This document shows positions 31,865 to 39,303 of a stretch of DNA of 41,608 nucleotides, piece after piece; the stretch's first letter is position 1; each line of letters opens with the position of its first letter. The DNA comes from Candidatus Viridilinea halotolerans (GTDB lineage: Bacteria > Chloroflexota > Chloroflexia > Chloroflexales > Chloroflexaceae). The translations under genes were made by a program, and so were the position numbers. Under the pieces are notes generated by a model, which saw only the letters and a program-made list of their open reading frames with translations, was not told the origin of the DNA and searched no databases. Location: contig RSAS01000345.1 in assembly GCA_003934145.1 (NCBI GenBank), forward strand, positions 1 to 41,608, given 5' to 3'.

Positions 31865-32211
31865 TGCGCATCCTCCTTGTAGAAGACGATCCTGAAGTCC
31901 TGAACTATTTTGCCCAGGCATTGCGTCGCCTGCGCCCCGACCTTGAGATTGTTGAGGCGAGCAATGGGCGCGAGGCGTTTGACTATTTCTTGAACATGCC
32001 TTTTGATCTTGTCTTGAGTGACCAACGCATGCCCCAGATGAGTGGCCTCGATCTGCTGCGCGCCGTGCGCAACCACTCCAACATCCCCTTCGTTCTCTTC
32101 TCCTCCGACCGCCATGCCGAAGAGGAAGCCCTTGATTATGGCGTCAGTGAGTACCTCTCGAAACCAATTGGGATGTTTGTGTTGGGGTCGGTTTTGGGGC
32201 GCTATTTGTAG
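31864..32211 (+). CDS. Single-domain response regulator (CheY-like)
   Basis: 115 residues, only a receiver domain. The acidic pocket is Glu7, Asp8 and Asp9, the phosphoacceptor is Asp53 in LVLSDQRMP, the switch Ser is Ser80 or Ser81, and Lys100 in LSKP completes the set. There is no output domain, so it signals by protein contact or passes a phosphate on. Its start overlaps the stop of the cNMP/metallo-beta-lactamase gene, so the pair is likely one signalling module. No histidine kinase is encoded in the window. Confidence 0.92.
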   Translation: MRILLVEDDPEVLNYFAQALRRLRPDLEIVEASNGREAFDYFLNMPFDLVLSDQRMPQMSGLDLLRAVRNHSNIPFVLFSSDRHAEEEALDYGVSEYLSKPIGMFVLGSVLGRYL

Positions 32212-32261
32212 GGTGTCGCAGGGTGCGGGCGGCTGCCCGCACCCTGCGGTTGGGGCTTTGC

Positions 32262-32389
32262 GCCCATGCGCATAACGTTTAGGGGCCTGCGGCCCCTTAA
32301 ACCCCGCCGGACGGGGAAATTTTTCGGGGGCCAAGCCCCCGCGCCCCCGCCGAAAGGCCCGTTAGGGACTTAAGTTAATGCGTATGGGC
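32262..32389. mobile_element. About 128-bp repeat element with inverted ends, copy 2 (inverted relative to 10749)
   Basis: GCCCATGCGCATAACG at the left and the complement of GCCCATACGCATTAAC at the right give imperfect inverted ends. The interior GGGGCCTGCGGCCCC and GGGGGCCAAGCCCCC stems match copy 1 in reverse orientation. It fills most of the spacer after the response regulator and has no coding capacity. Confidence 0.75.
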
Positions 32390-32390
32390 C

Positions 32391-32446
32391 TCCATCCCCC
32401 ATCCCTCATCCCTCATCCCTCATCATTCATCCCCCATACCCCCCCC
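32391..32446 (+). repeat. Pyrimidine-rich CATCCCT repeats directly before a start codon
   Basis: About seven imperfect CATCCCT/CATCCCC units end immediately before ATG 32447 and replace any ribosome binding site. The unit resembles a slippage-prone microsatellite and could vary in length between strains. Confidence 0.75.
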
Positions 32447-33226
32447 ATGAAAATTCCACGTTACCCTGGCTACATCTTCGATCTGGACGGCACGATCTAC
32501 TTAGGTGACCAGTTGCTGCCTACGGCGGCGGATGTCTTGGCGCAATTGCGTGCCGAGGGGCGGCGTGTTGCTTTTCTTTCCAACAATCCGACGCGTACCC
32601 GTGAGCAGTATGTGGCTAAGTTGCGGGGTTTGGGCCTGCAGGCCGAACTGGGCGAAGTGGTCAATTCGTCCTACGTTATGGTTCAATGGCTGCGCACCCA
32701 CGCGCCGGGTGCGCCGCTCTTCGTCTGTGGCGAAGCGCCCCTGATCGGCGAGCTTACGGCGGCGGGCTTTCCTATGAGCGAACGACCCGGCGAAATTGCC
32801 TTTGTGGTGGCCTCATTTGATCGCACCTTCACCTACCACAAACTCCAGGTCGCTTTTGATGCCATCCGCGCCGGGGCACAGTTGGTGGCCACCAATCCCG
32901 ACCGCTTCTGTCCGGTGCCCGGCGGCGGCGAACCGGATGCGGCGGCGATCATTGCCGCGATTGAAGCCTGTACGAACACGCGCTGCTTGGTCAATGTCGG
33001 CAAACCCGCGCCGATCATGGCCCAAACCGTTGGTGCAATGCTACAACTGCCCCCGGAAGAGTGCCTCATGGTGGGTGATCGCTTGATGACCGATATTGCG
33101 ATGGGGGCGGCGGCGGGTATGGCCACCCTGCTCGTGCTCACGGGCGACAGCACCCGCGCCGAGGTCGCGGATGCGCCCTACCAGCCCACCTATGTGGCGG
33201 AGCGTTTGGCTGCATTGGTGGAGTAA
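32447..33226 (+). CDS. HAD-superfamily IIA (NagD-like) phosphatase
   Basis: 259 residues. The catalytic motif I is FDLDGTIYLG (Asp12 nucleophile, Asp14 acid-base), followed by the motif II region FLSNNPTRT, the Lys in VNVGKPAPIM and motif IV MVGDRLMTDIAMGAAAGM. The large C2a cap between motifs places it in the NagD/4-nitrophenylphosphatase group, which acts on small phosphorylated metabolites. The start at 32447 gives the usual short N-terminus, but only a pyrimidine repeat lies upstream and no ribosome site, so translation may rely on a leaderless or unusual mechanism. A perfect 27-bp palindrome begins with the first base after its stop. Confidence 0.88.
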   Translation: MKIPRYPGYIFDLDGTIYLGDQLLPTAADVLAQLRAEGRRVAFLSNNPTRTREQYVAKLRGLGLQAELGEVVNSSYVMVQWLRTHAPGAPLFVCGEAPLIGELTAAGFPMSERPGEIAFVVASFDRTFTYHKLQVAFDAIRAGAQLVATNPDRFCPVPGGGEPDAAAIIAAIEACTNTRCLVNVGKPAPIMAQTVGAMLQLPPEECLMVGDRLMTDIAMGAAAGMATLLVLTGDSTRAEVADAPYQPTYVAERLAALVE

Positions 33227-33283
33227 GCCTTGCGGCGGGGTTTCGGGGGAGGCTGCGCCTCCCCCGAAACCCCGCCGCAAGGC
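33227..33283. terminator. Perfect 27-bp palindrome at the HAD gene stop
   Basis: Arms 33227-33253 and 33257-33283 are fully complementary around TGC and start at the base after the TAA. There is no T-run. The stem core GGGGGAGGC is shared with other palindromes in the window. It probably protects or terminates the HAD mRNA. Confidence 0.8.
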
Positions 33284-33530
33284 GGGAGGATGCGAGGGAA
33301 CCAAGTTCCCTCGCCCACCCTGCCGAATGGAACAAAAGAGTTTTGCGGGGGAGGCTGCGCCTTCCCCGCCCTTCCGCCGCAAGGCAGGAGGATGCGAGGG
33401 AACCAGATTCCCTCGCCCACCCTGCCGATGTGTAGGTAGGGGGTGCGGGGGAACCAGGTTCCCCCGCATTTCCCCCTGTCCGACGGGGTTGTAGGGCACC
33501 GCCCTACAGATTCCAGTCACACCCAAATGA
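33284..33530. repeat. Composite repeat block, three GGGAACC palindromes
   Basis: Two similar units of about 100 bases (each with GGATGCGAGGGAACC and a CCCTCGCCCACCCTGCCG end) are followed by a third unit, GTGTAGGTAGGG onward, that closely matches 39114-39210. The 33284-33630 stretch holds no gene; the comM promoter should lie in its AT-richer end (33530-33600). Confidence 0.8.
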
Positions 33531-33630
33531 AAAAAAGGCTAAATGACCAATTTTTGCCAAAAACCGTATCTTTTTGCCCTTTCGTGCGGTATACATACAG
33601 GACACTAAAATCAGCACGAAGGTGGCCGAC

Positions 33631-35151
33631 ATGATTTCCAAAGTCTATAGCTGCGCAGTAATCGGACTCGATGGGGTTTTGGTGGAGGTCGAGGTGGATA
33701 TTGCCCAAGGTATGCCCTCGTTTACCGTGGTGGGCTTGGGCGATGCGGCAGTGCAAGAGAGCCGCGAACGTGTACGGGCGGCTATTCGCAATTCGGGGCT
33801 GAATTTCCCCTTCAAGCGGCTGACGGTCAATTTGGCCCCCGCCGATCTGCGCAAGGTCGGCCCGGCCTACGACCTGCCGATTGCAATTGGCCTGCTCTTG
33901 GCTTCGGAGCAGGTGGTGGGCGATACCGCCGGCGCGATCTTCATTGGCGAACTGGGGCTTGATGGCAGCCTGCGCCACACCGATGGCGTGCTGCCGATGG
34001 CGGCGGTGGCCCGCGAACAGGGCGCACATACCGTCTATGTGCCGCGTGAGGATGCTGCCGAAGCTTCGTTGATCGAAGGTCTCACGGTGATACCGGTGAC
34101 CTCCTTGATCGAACTGGCCAGCCATGTCAACGGCGAACGCCCGCTGCTTCCCTATGGCAGCAATCTGGCGGTGCCAACTGAGGAGCCGCGTTTTCCAATT
34201 GATTTTCAGGATGTCAAGGGCCAAGAGCATGTAAAGCGCGCCCTGGAGGTCGCGGCAGCGGGGGGCCATAATGTTTTGATGCACGGGACACCGGGTTCGG
34301 GCAAGACGATGCTGGCGCGGGCGTTGCTTTCGATCCTGCCGCCCATGAATCTTGCCGAGGCGCTCGATGTTACGAAGATCTACAGTGTCTGCGGCCAATT
34401 GCCCAAAGAGATGCCGCTGATGCGGCGGCGTCCCTTCTGTGCGCCGCACCACACCACCTCGGTGGCGGGGCTGATTGGCGGCGGCGCGGGGCGGGCGCGC
34501 CCCGGCTTGGTGAGCATGGCCCATCGCGGCGTCCTCTTCCTTGACGAGTTGCCCGAATTCGGCGCGAAGCTGGAGGTCTTGCGTCAACCGCTCGAAGATC
34601 GCACCGTCACCTTAAGCCGTTCCAATAGCAGCATCACCTACCCCGCCGCCTTTATGCTGGTGGCGGCGCAAAACCCCTGCCCTTGCGGCTGGCATGGCGA
34701 CAACGAGCGCGAGTGCAGTTGCAGCCATGCCCTTGTCACACGCTACCAGAAGCGCGTCTCGGGCCCGCTGCTGGATCGCATTGACATTCATGTTGAGGTG
34801 CCGCGCATCAACTACGAGAAGCTCAGTTCCGTACGTTTGGGTGAGCCTTCGCAGGCGATTCGCCAGCGCGTGCAGAACGCTCGCGCCCGACAAGAGCGCC
34901 GTTTCACCGACACAACACGCGGACTGGTGAACGCCGAACTCGGCCCCGGCGAGCTACAACGCCATTGCCAACTCGACGCTGCCGGGCAGAGCCTCATGAA
35001 GGCGGCGGTGCGCCAGCTCAACCTTTCGGCACGCGGCTACCACCGCGTCCTCAAGCTCGCCCGCACCATCGCCGACCTGGCCGGCAGCGAACCCATCGGC
35101 CCGGCCCATCTTGCCGAAGCGATCCAGTATCGGCCCCGCCGGACAGAGTGA
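33631..35151 (+). CDS. comM: ComM/YifB-family Mg chelatase-like AAA+ ATPase
   Basis: 506 residues. The N-terminal ChlI-like domain (SKVYSCAVIGLDGVLVEVEVDIAQG) is followed by the AAA+ core with Walker A GTPGSGKT at 219-226 and Walker B GVLFLDELPEF. The YifB-specific cysteine block NPCPCGWHGDNERECSCS and the C-terminal helical Mg_chelatase_C domain (LNLSARGYHRVLKLARTIADL) follow. ComM is a hexameric helicase that promotes branch migration during natural transformation. It is not the magnesium chelatase of chlorophyll synthesis, despite the similarity. AAGGTGG precedes ATG 33631, replacing an upstream in-frame start at 33574. Confidence 0.93.
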   Translation: MISKVYSCAVIGLDGVLVEVEVDIAQGMPSFTVVGLGDAAVQESRERVRAAIRNSGLNFPFKRLTVNLAPADLRKVGPAYDLPIAIGLLLASEQVVGDTAGAIFIGELGLDGSLRHTDGVLPMAAVAREQGAHTVYVPREDAAEASLIEGLTVIPVTSLIELASHVNGERPLLPYGSNLAVPTEEPRFPIDFQDVKGQEHVKRALEVAAAGGHNVLMHGTPGSGKTMLARALLSILPPMNLAEALDVTKIYSVCGQLPKEMPLMRRRPFCAPHHTTSVAGLIGGGAGRARPGLVSMAHRGVLFLDELPEFGAKLEVLRQPLEDRTVTLSRSNSSITYPAAFMLVAAQNPCPCGWHGDNERECSCSHALVTRYQKRVSGPLLDRIDIHVEVPRINYEKLSSVRLGEPSQAIRQRVQNARARQERRFTDTTRGLVNAELGPGELQRHCQLDAAGQSLMKAAVRQLNLSARGYHRVLKLARTIADLAGSEPIGPAHLAEAIQYRPRRTE

Positions 35152-35195
35152 AGGGCTTGTGTTACGCTGCGAGTGTGACGTACATTTTTGCACCG

Positions 35196-35216
35196 CTCTC
35201 CCACAACGTGGGAGAG
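35196..35216. terminator. Hairpin between convergent genes
   Basis: CTCTCCCAC and GTGGGAGAG pair perfectly around AAC, with partial extension by CCG and CGG. It lies between the comM stop and the stop of the - strand hydrolase and could serve both. Confidence 0.65.
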
Positions 35217-35248
35217 GCGGTGTCATGAGCTTGCCGGGCGCTCGTCGC

Positions 35249-36085
35249 TCATAACTGGCACACCCAGCGCAACAGCGCCGCCGCAACAGCAGCGGGCTCT
35301 TCCATCGGCACCATATGTCCCGCCACAATATCTACGAACTGGGCTTGGGGCAGTTGCTGCGCCAAACGCTTCCAGGTAGTGTCAATCATCAGATCGGAGC
35401 GCGTGCCCCGTATGATGAGCAAGGGAATACGCAGGCGGCGCAGGGCATCCCAGGTATCAATGGGCACCAGCGCAAAGATATGGGCCTCCCACGCACGCGG
35501 CCAAGCGAGGCGCAAGCCGCCGTTGGGATCGGGGCGCAACGCCCCCTCTAGGTAGCCGTCGAGCGCGGCCTCGGTGAAATTGGCAAAGGCGCCACGTCCA
35601 CGCAAACGGCTGCGCGCCTCTTCGTGATCGGCAAAGCACTCGCGGCGTCGCTGCGCCCCTTGGGCCAGCGGAAAGCGGTGGTGCTGCCCAGTGCGCCGCA
35701 TCGCCCAGAGCAGCGGCAAGAGCGAGCGCGGCATAACCACGGGATCGAGCAGCACCAAACCGCGAAAGCGTTCAGGGTGGCGCACCGCGCAATAGAGACT
35801 CAGAATCCCGCCCAACGAGTGGCCAACCCCCACCACCGGCTCAGCGCTCAGCGTCGCAAGATCGGCCAGCATATCGTGAGCCAAAGCGTGCCACGAGCGC
35901 ACATCATGCGGGCGACTCTGCGGCCAAAGCGGGCGCGGGCGGTAGCCCCACACGCGCAACTGCGGCGTAAGCCCTGCCGCCATCGGGCGGTAGCTCTCCG
36001 GTGGAAAGCCATTGGCCGGTGCCAAGTGGACAAGCGGCCCATCCAGCGGGCCGCCAAAGTAGAGGTAGCGTTCAAGGTGATGCAT
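35249..36085 (-). CDS. Alpha/beta hydrolase
   Basis: 278 residues. The nucleophile elbow is VGHSLGG, the acid is in LLIIRGTRSDLM and the histidine in IVAGHMVPMEEP, a complete triad. The start has LVHLAPANGFPPESYRPMA, the oxyanion-hole region seen in many esterase-like hydrolases. No signal peptide. The neighbouring genes give no clue to the substrate. The gene is convergent with comM and divergent from the radical SAM gene. ATG 36085 begins a family-typical N-terminus. Confidence 0.85.
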   Translation of the reverse strand: MHHLERYLYFGGPLDGPLVHLAPANGFPPESYRPMAAGLTPQLRVWGYRPRPLWPQSRPHDVRSWHALAHDMLADLATLSAEPVVGVGHSLGGILSLYCAVRHPERFRGLVLLDPVVMPRSLLPLLWAMRRTGQHHRFPLAQGAQRRRECFADHEEARSRLRGRGAFANFTEAALDGYLEGALRPDPNGGLRLAWPRAWEAHIFALVPIDTWDALRRLRIPLLIIRGTRSDLMIDTTWKRLAQQLPQAQFVDIVAGHMVPMEEPAAVAAALLRWVCQL

Positions 36086-36272
36086 ACTTGACCATTATGC
36101 CAGAAAAGCTTCCCTTTTGGATTCATGCCCGCACGTCTCCGTCACCCGGCACTGCACGAATGCGGCACTGCCCCACATGATGGGCAGGCCCCCAAAGCAT
36201 CCCCCACCGCAGAGGGTTGTGCACAGCGCAACACCACACAACCCCAAGATTTAACGGTTTCTATAAGCGAAT

Positions 36273-36349
36273 CTATCCGGGTAGCTTGCGTTTATAGCAA
36301 TGAAAGGGCTAGCGCCCGCCTCACAACTACCTAGCTGATACCCGGATAG
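36273..36349. promoter_or_regulatory. Inverted repeat before the radical SAM gene
   Basis: CTATCCGGGTA (36273-36283) and TACCCGGATAG (36339-36349) are perfect inverted repeats 55 bases apart, the second ending four bases before ATG 36354. It could be a pair of operator half-sites, a large stem-loop covering the start, or the ends of a small inserted sequence. No Shine-Dalgarno site is seen before the ATG. The rest of 36086-36272 has no clear gene. Confidence 0.5.
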
Positions 36350-36353
36350 CTTC

Positions 36354-37772
36354 ATGGTGCAGATTCTTGTCCCCCAACTACCGCCTGCGGCACTCAATGA
36401 TTGCCGACTAGCGCGTCCGTTATCAGCGCATTCCACTCTTGTTTCATCCCCCATCTTGCCGCTCGAGTGGCTGCGTCCCCATCCGTTGCTGCGTACGCTA
36501 CCGCTCGATGATGAGCATGTTGTGGCGTTTGTGCCCTCCCTCAGCCATGTGGCGGTGTTGAACCAAGCCGCTCTAGCGCTGCTTGAGCGCCTTCCGCTGA
36601 GCGCGGCGGAAGAGCTTGGTAGCGCGGCGGGTGCACTGCACGCCATGGCCGCACGGGGGCTGTTGGTCGCTGCGACCCAACCCAGCCCGCCCGCACCGCC
36701 ACCCTCGCCCGTGCTAAGCGCTTGGCTCCATGTGACCAACGCTTGCAATTTGCGTTGTAGCTACTGCTATATCAATAAAACCACGGCGCGCATGACGCCA
36801 GAAATGGCCTGTGCTGCGGTTGACACCATCGTAGACACAGCGCTGCGCTACGGCTACCGCGAAGTTGCCCTCAAGTATGCAGGTGGCGAGCCGCTCATGG
36901 CCTTGACCACGGTGGCCGCCGCACACACCCACGCCCAAACGCGCTGTGCCGCAGCGGGCCTGACCCTGCAAGCCACACTGCTCACCAATGGCACGATGCT
37001 CAGCCCGGCGCGTGCTGCCCAACTGCGCGAACTCGATCTGGGCCTCACCGTGTCACTCGATGGCCTAACACTCAGCCACGACGCACAGCGGCCCGACCGG
37101 CGCGGCGCCGGTTCGGCGGACACCGTGCGCGCCGGCATCGCAAACGCGCACGCCGCTGGCCTCGCGCCCACCGTGGCGATTACGGTAACGGGCGCAAGCA
37201 TTGGCGCAGTGCCAGAACTGGTGGCCTGGTTGCTGGAGCAAGAACTTCCCTTCACAGTCAGCTTCGCCCGCAATCAGGAGTGCAGCCGCGAACGCAGCGC
37301 CATGCTTGCCGAAGAGCAGCAGATCATCGTCGGTATGCGTGCGATCTACGCCACCGTCGCCGCCAATCCGCCGCGCTGGAGCCTCCTCGGCACCCTCCTC
37401 GACCGCGCCGACCTGAGTTATGCCCACGGCGGAGCGTGTGCCGCCGGTAAGGACTATATGGTGATTGACCACGAAGGGCACATTGCCGCATGCCAAATGG
37501 TGCTTGATCAACCTGTCGCCGACCTCACCCATCCCGATCCGCTGGGTGCCATCCGCGCCGATCGCAACCTGCCGTTAGGCGTCCCCGTGGACGAAAAGGC
37601 GGGCTGCCGCGACTGCGCCTGGCGCTACTGGTGCGGCGGCGGCTGCCCCATCGCCACCCTGCGCGCCACCGGGCGCACCGACGTCAAATCGCCCTACTGC
37701 AACATCTACACCGCCCTCTTCCCCGACCTGCTGCGCCTAGAGGGCTTGCGCCTGCTGACGCGGGGGGAATGA
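36354..37772 (+). CDS. Radical SAM/SPASM protein with PqqD-like N-terminal region
   Basis: 472 residues. The radical SAM cluster is Cys131-x3-Cys135-x2-Cys138, followed by GGEP (about 178-181) for SAM. The C-terminal SPASM domain has Cys362, Cys380, Cys418, Cys421, Cys427, Cys431 and Cys449, enough for two auxiliary iron-sulfur clusters, as in anaerobic sulfatase-maturing and peptide-modifying enzymes. Residues about 50-105 (VAFVPSLSHVAVLNQAALALLERL and a helical end) resemble a PqqD/RRE-like peptide-binding domain. This would fit a maturase of a ribosomal peptide or of an enzyme, but I found no convincing precursor gene beside it. The start at 36354 has no ribosome site. Confidence 0.85.
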   Translation: MVQILVPQLPPAALNDCRLARPLSAHSTLVSSPILPLEWLRPHPLLRTLPLDDEHVVAFVPSLSHVAVLNQAALALLERLPLSAAEELGSAAGALHAMAARGLLVAATQPSPPAPPPSPVLSAWLHVTNACNLRCSYCYINKTTARMTPEMACAAVDTIVDTALRYGYREVALKYAGGEPLMALTTVAAAHTHAQTRCAAAGLTLQATLLTNGTMLSPARAAQLRELDLGLTVSLDGLTLSHDAQRPDRRGAGSADTVRAGIANAHAAGLAPTVAITVTGASIGAVPELVAWLLEQELPFTVSFARNQECSRERSAMLAEEQQIIVGMRAIYATVAANPPRWSLLGTLLDRADLSYAHGGACAAGKDYMVIDHEGHIAACQMVLDQPVADLTHPDPLGAIRADRNLPLGVPVDEKAGCRDCAWRYWCGGGCPIATLRATGRTDVKSPYCNIYTALFPDLLRLEGLRLLTRGE

Positions 37773-37782
37773 TGCCCATGTG

Positions 37783-38013
37783 TCAATCCCTTTCAGATAC
37801 GAGGGATTTCTTGACGCAAAGACAAGGTTTCAGGGGTCAGGTTTCAGGGGTCAGCCCGAGCGCATCAGAAAGCGGTGCGTGACGCTAAACTGTAAAGTAA
37901 CTATGAACCATGCCAAAGGCGCAAAGGCGCAAAGGCGCAAAGGCGCAATGTTTTGGGCGTAGGTATGCCCAACCTTAGCGGCTTTGCGCCTTTGCGCGAG
38001 CTTATGTGAAACG
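37783..38013. mobile_element. Degenerate second MITE-like copy carrying a nested insertion
   Basis: TCAATCCCTTTCAGATACGA at the left matches the end of the element at 21004, and the right portion (GGGCGTAGGTATGCCCAACCTTAGC onward) matches its other half. Between them, after GACGCAAAG, lies the 95-bp repeat at 37818-37912 and a run of GCGCAAAGG 9-mers (about 37917-37949). The right inverted end is eroded and no target duplication is visible. Confidence 0.75.
37818..37912. repeat. 95-bp direct repeat, copy 1
   Basis: Identical to 39209-39303 at 93 of 95 positions by my reading. It begins with AAAGACAAGG and two tandem GGTTTCAGGGGTCA units and ends in GAACCATG. Here it is nested inside the older MITE-like copy. 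Confidence 0.9.
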
Positions 38014-38015
38014 TA

Positions 38016-38064
38016 GAGGGCCCTCTCCATGAACCCCTCTTGGGGGTTCATGGAGAGGGCCCTC
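38016..38064. terminator. Perfect 22-bp palindrome between convergent genes
   Basis: Arms 38016-38037 and 38043-38064 pair fully around TCTTG. It stands between the + strand radical SAM gene and the - strand sigma-like gene and probably terminates or protects both transcripts. It does not belong to the other palindrome families. Confidence 0.75.
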
Positions 38065-38125
38065 CAGCGCGCATCCTCATCATCCATCCGTGGCATGGAG
38101 CAAATGTTCTGCGCACCCACAGACC

Positions 38126-38890
38126 CTACGGTACCAGCAGTTGGCGCAGGTGCGGGTTACGGCTCAGACGGCCCAAGACGTTGCGCTTGACATTGTAGAC
38201 ATCATTAACACTCTGGAAGAGTTCACACCGTTTGGCATAGATCGCCCGTGGGGTAAGGCCGAGGATGAAGGAGCAGTAGACAACGACCCGTTCGACTTCG
38301 CTGTGGAGTTGTTCGTCGATGAAATGCCAGAACTCTTGCCGATCCACGCGGCTCACGGCCTCTTCGTCGGGCGAAGTTTGCGGGCCGTGGAGGGGGCTAA
38401 TCATCTCTTCAGGCAGCATCTCAGACCAAGACTGGGCGCGTACACTGTCAATCACCACGCTGGTAGCGCAGAGCTGCAGGTACTGCAAGAGAGATGCTAG
38501 GCTAGGGAAAGAGGCAAAACGATCGGGGCTAATGGCGCGCCAAAATTTGGTGAAAGCACCCACAACAAAATACTCACTACTCTCGCCACTGCTCACAAAC
38601 GCACCGCTGCGCCGCACCCAGCCCTCCACGAGGCTGCTATAGTGCAGATAGAGTTGCTCCCAAGCGGCTTCATCGCGCTCGACGAGGGCGCGGCGGAAGA
38701 GTTCGTAGCTGTAGGCGGTCTCGTGAGGCTGGCCACGGTAGAAACGTTCGCTCTCGGTGGCACAATGGCAGACTAAGTTGGTAAGATCCATCGTCACCAA
38801 AGTCTGCGGGTCGATTTCACGTAGCGAGCGTCCGCGTGCATGCGCACTCGGAGCAATGCGGGTGGTGATTTCAATTGGCTGAGTAATCAT
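38126..38890 (-). CDS. ECF-like RNA polymerase sigma factor
   Basis: 254 residues. After about 60 poorly structured residues, FRRALVERDEAAWEQLYLHYSSLVEGWVRR is a sigma-70 region 2 start (core binding), and VGAFTKFWRAISPDRFASFPSLASLLQYLQLC is the rest of region 2. The C-terminal helices (HSEVERVVVYCSFILGLTPRAIYA and VNDVYNVKRNVLGRLSR) match region 4 with its helix-turn-helix. The pattern is typical of the divergent sigma factors common in Chloroflexota. GAGGAGGCC before ATG 38890 decides the start over the longer frame to 38950. No anti-sigma gene is adjacent. Target promoters are unknown. Confidence 0.78.
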   Translation of the reverse strand: MITQPIEITTRIAPSAHARGRSLREIDPQTLVTMDLTNLVCHCATESERFYRGQPHETAYSYELFRRALVERDEAAWEQLYLHYSSLVEGWVRRSGAFVSSGESSEYFVVGAFTKFWRAISPDRFASFPSLASLLQYLQLCATSVVIDSVRAQSWSEMLPEEMISPLHGPQTSPDEEAVSRVDRQEFWHFIDEQLHSEVERVVVYCSFILGLTPRAIYAKRCELFQSVNDVYNVKRNVLGRLSRNPHLRQLLVP

Positions 38891-38983
38891 GGCCTCCTCA
38901 ACTCTCGTGCTGCGCGTGAAGCAGTCATGACAAAAGGCTAATTGCCTCACGCAGCGGGTTGATCTCGGTTGGGAGACGCCGTG

Positions 38984-39021
38984 ACGCCGCCCTCTCTATG
39001 TTTGATTGTAGAGGGTGGCGT
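38984..39021. other. Hairpin in the 38891-39104 upstream region
   Basis: ACGCCGCCCTCT (38984-38995) and AGAGGGTGGCGT (39010-39021) pair with one G-T. It lies upstream of the sigma-like gene on the - strand. The adjoining 39025-39105 is AT-richer and may hold the sigma gene promoter, but I see no clear consensus. Confidence 0.5.
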
Positions 39022-39104
39022 GAAGACTGAGAAGATCGTGTGATGATCAAACGATGACAATTGCCCCTGACGCAAATCCAGATTAGCAGTATTATTAAGG
39101 GTGT

Positions 39105-39210
39105 GACCAAAACGTGTAGGTAGGGTGCGCGAGGGAACCTGGTTCGCTCGCATCCTTTCCCAGTCCGAAGGGGTGTAGGGCACCGCCCTACAGATGCCAG
39201 TCGCACCCAA
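39105..39210. repeat. Composite intergenic repeat with GGGAACCTGGTTC palindrome
   Basis: Nearly colinear with 33431-33527 (GTGTAGGTAGGG, GGGAACC, GTAGGGCACCGCCCTACAGAT, CCAGTC, CACCCAAA) and inverted relative to 18391-18478. The 95-bp repeat follows directly. Confidence 0.85.
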
Positions 39211-39303
39211 AGACAAGGTTTCAGGGGTCAGGTTTCAGGGGTCAGCCCGAGCGCATCAGAAAGCGGTGCGTGGCACTAAACTGTAAAGTAACTATGAACC
39301 ATG
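39209..39303. repeat. 95-bp direct repeat, copy 2
   Basis: Second copy of 37818-37912, with two differences (GACGCT becomes GGCACT). Its last three bases are the ATG assigned to the prenyl synthase, so the repeat supplies the immediate upstream region and probably the start codon of that gene. Confidence 0.9.

Noticed and set aside
33631-35151. Magnesium chelatase subunit of bacteriochlorophyll synthesis
   Set aside because: The YifB/ComM layout and cysteine block identify the transformation helicase family; similarity to BchI is only at the AAA+ level.
36097-36334. Short frames upstream of the radical SAM gene as possible peptide precursor
   Set aside because: The candidates (27 and 69 codons) lack ribosome sites and a leader/core layout; the longer one runs through the inverted repeat.
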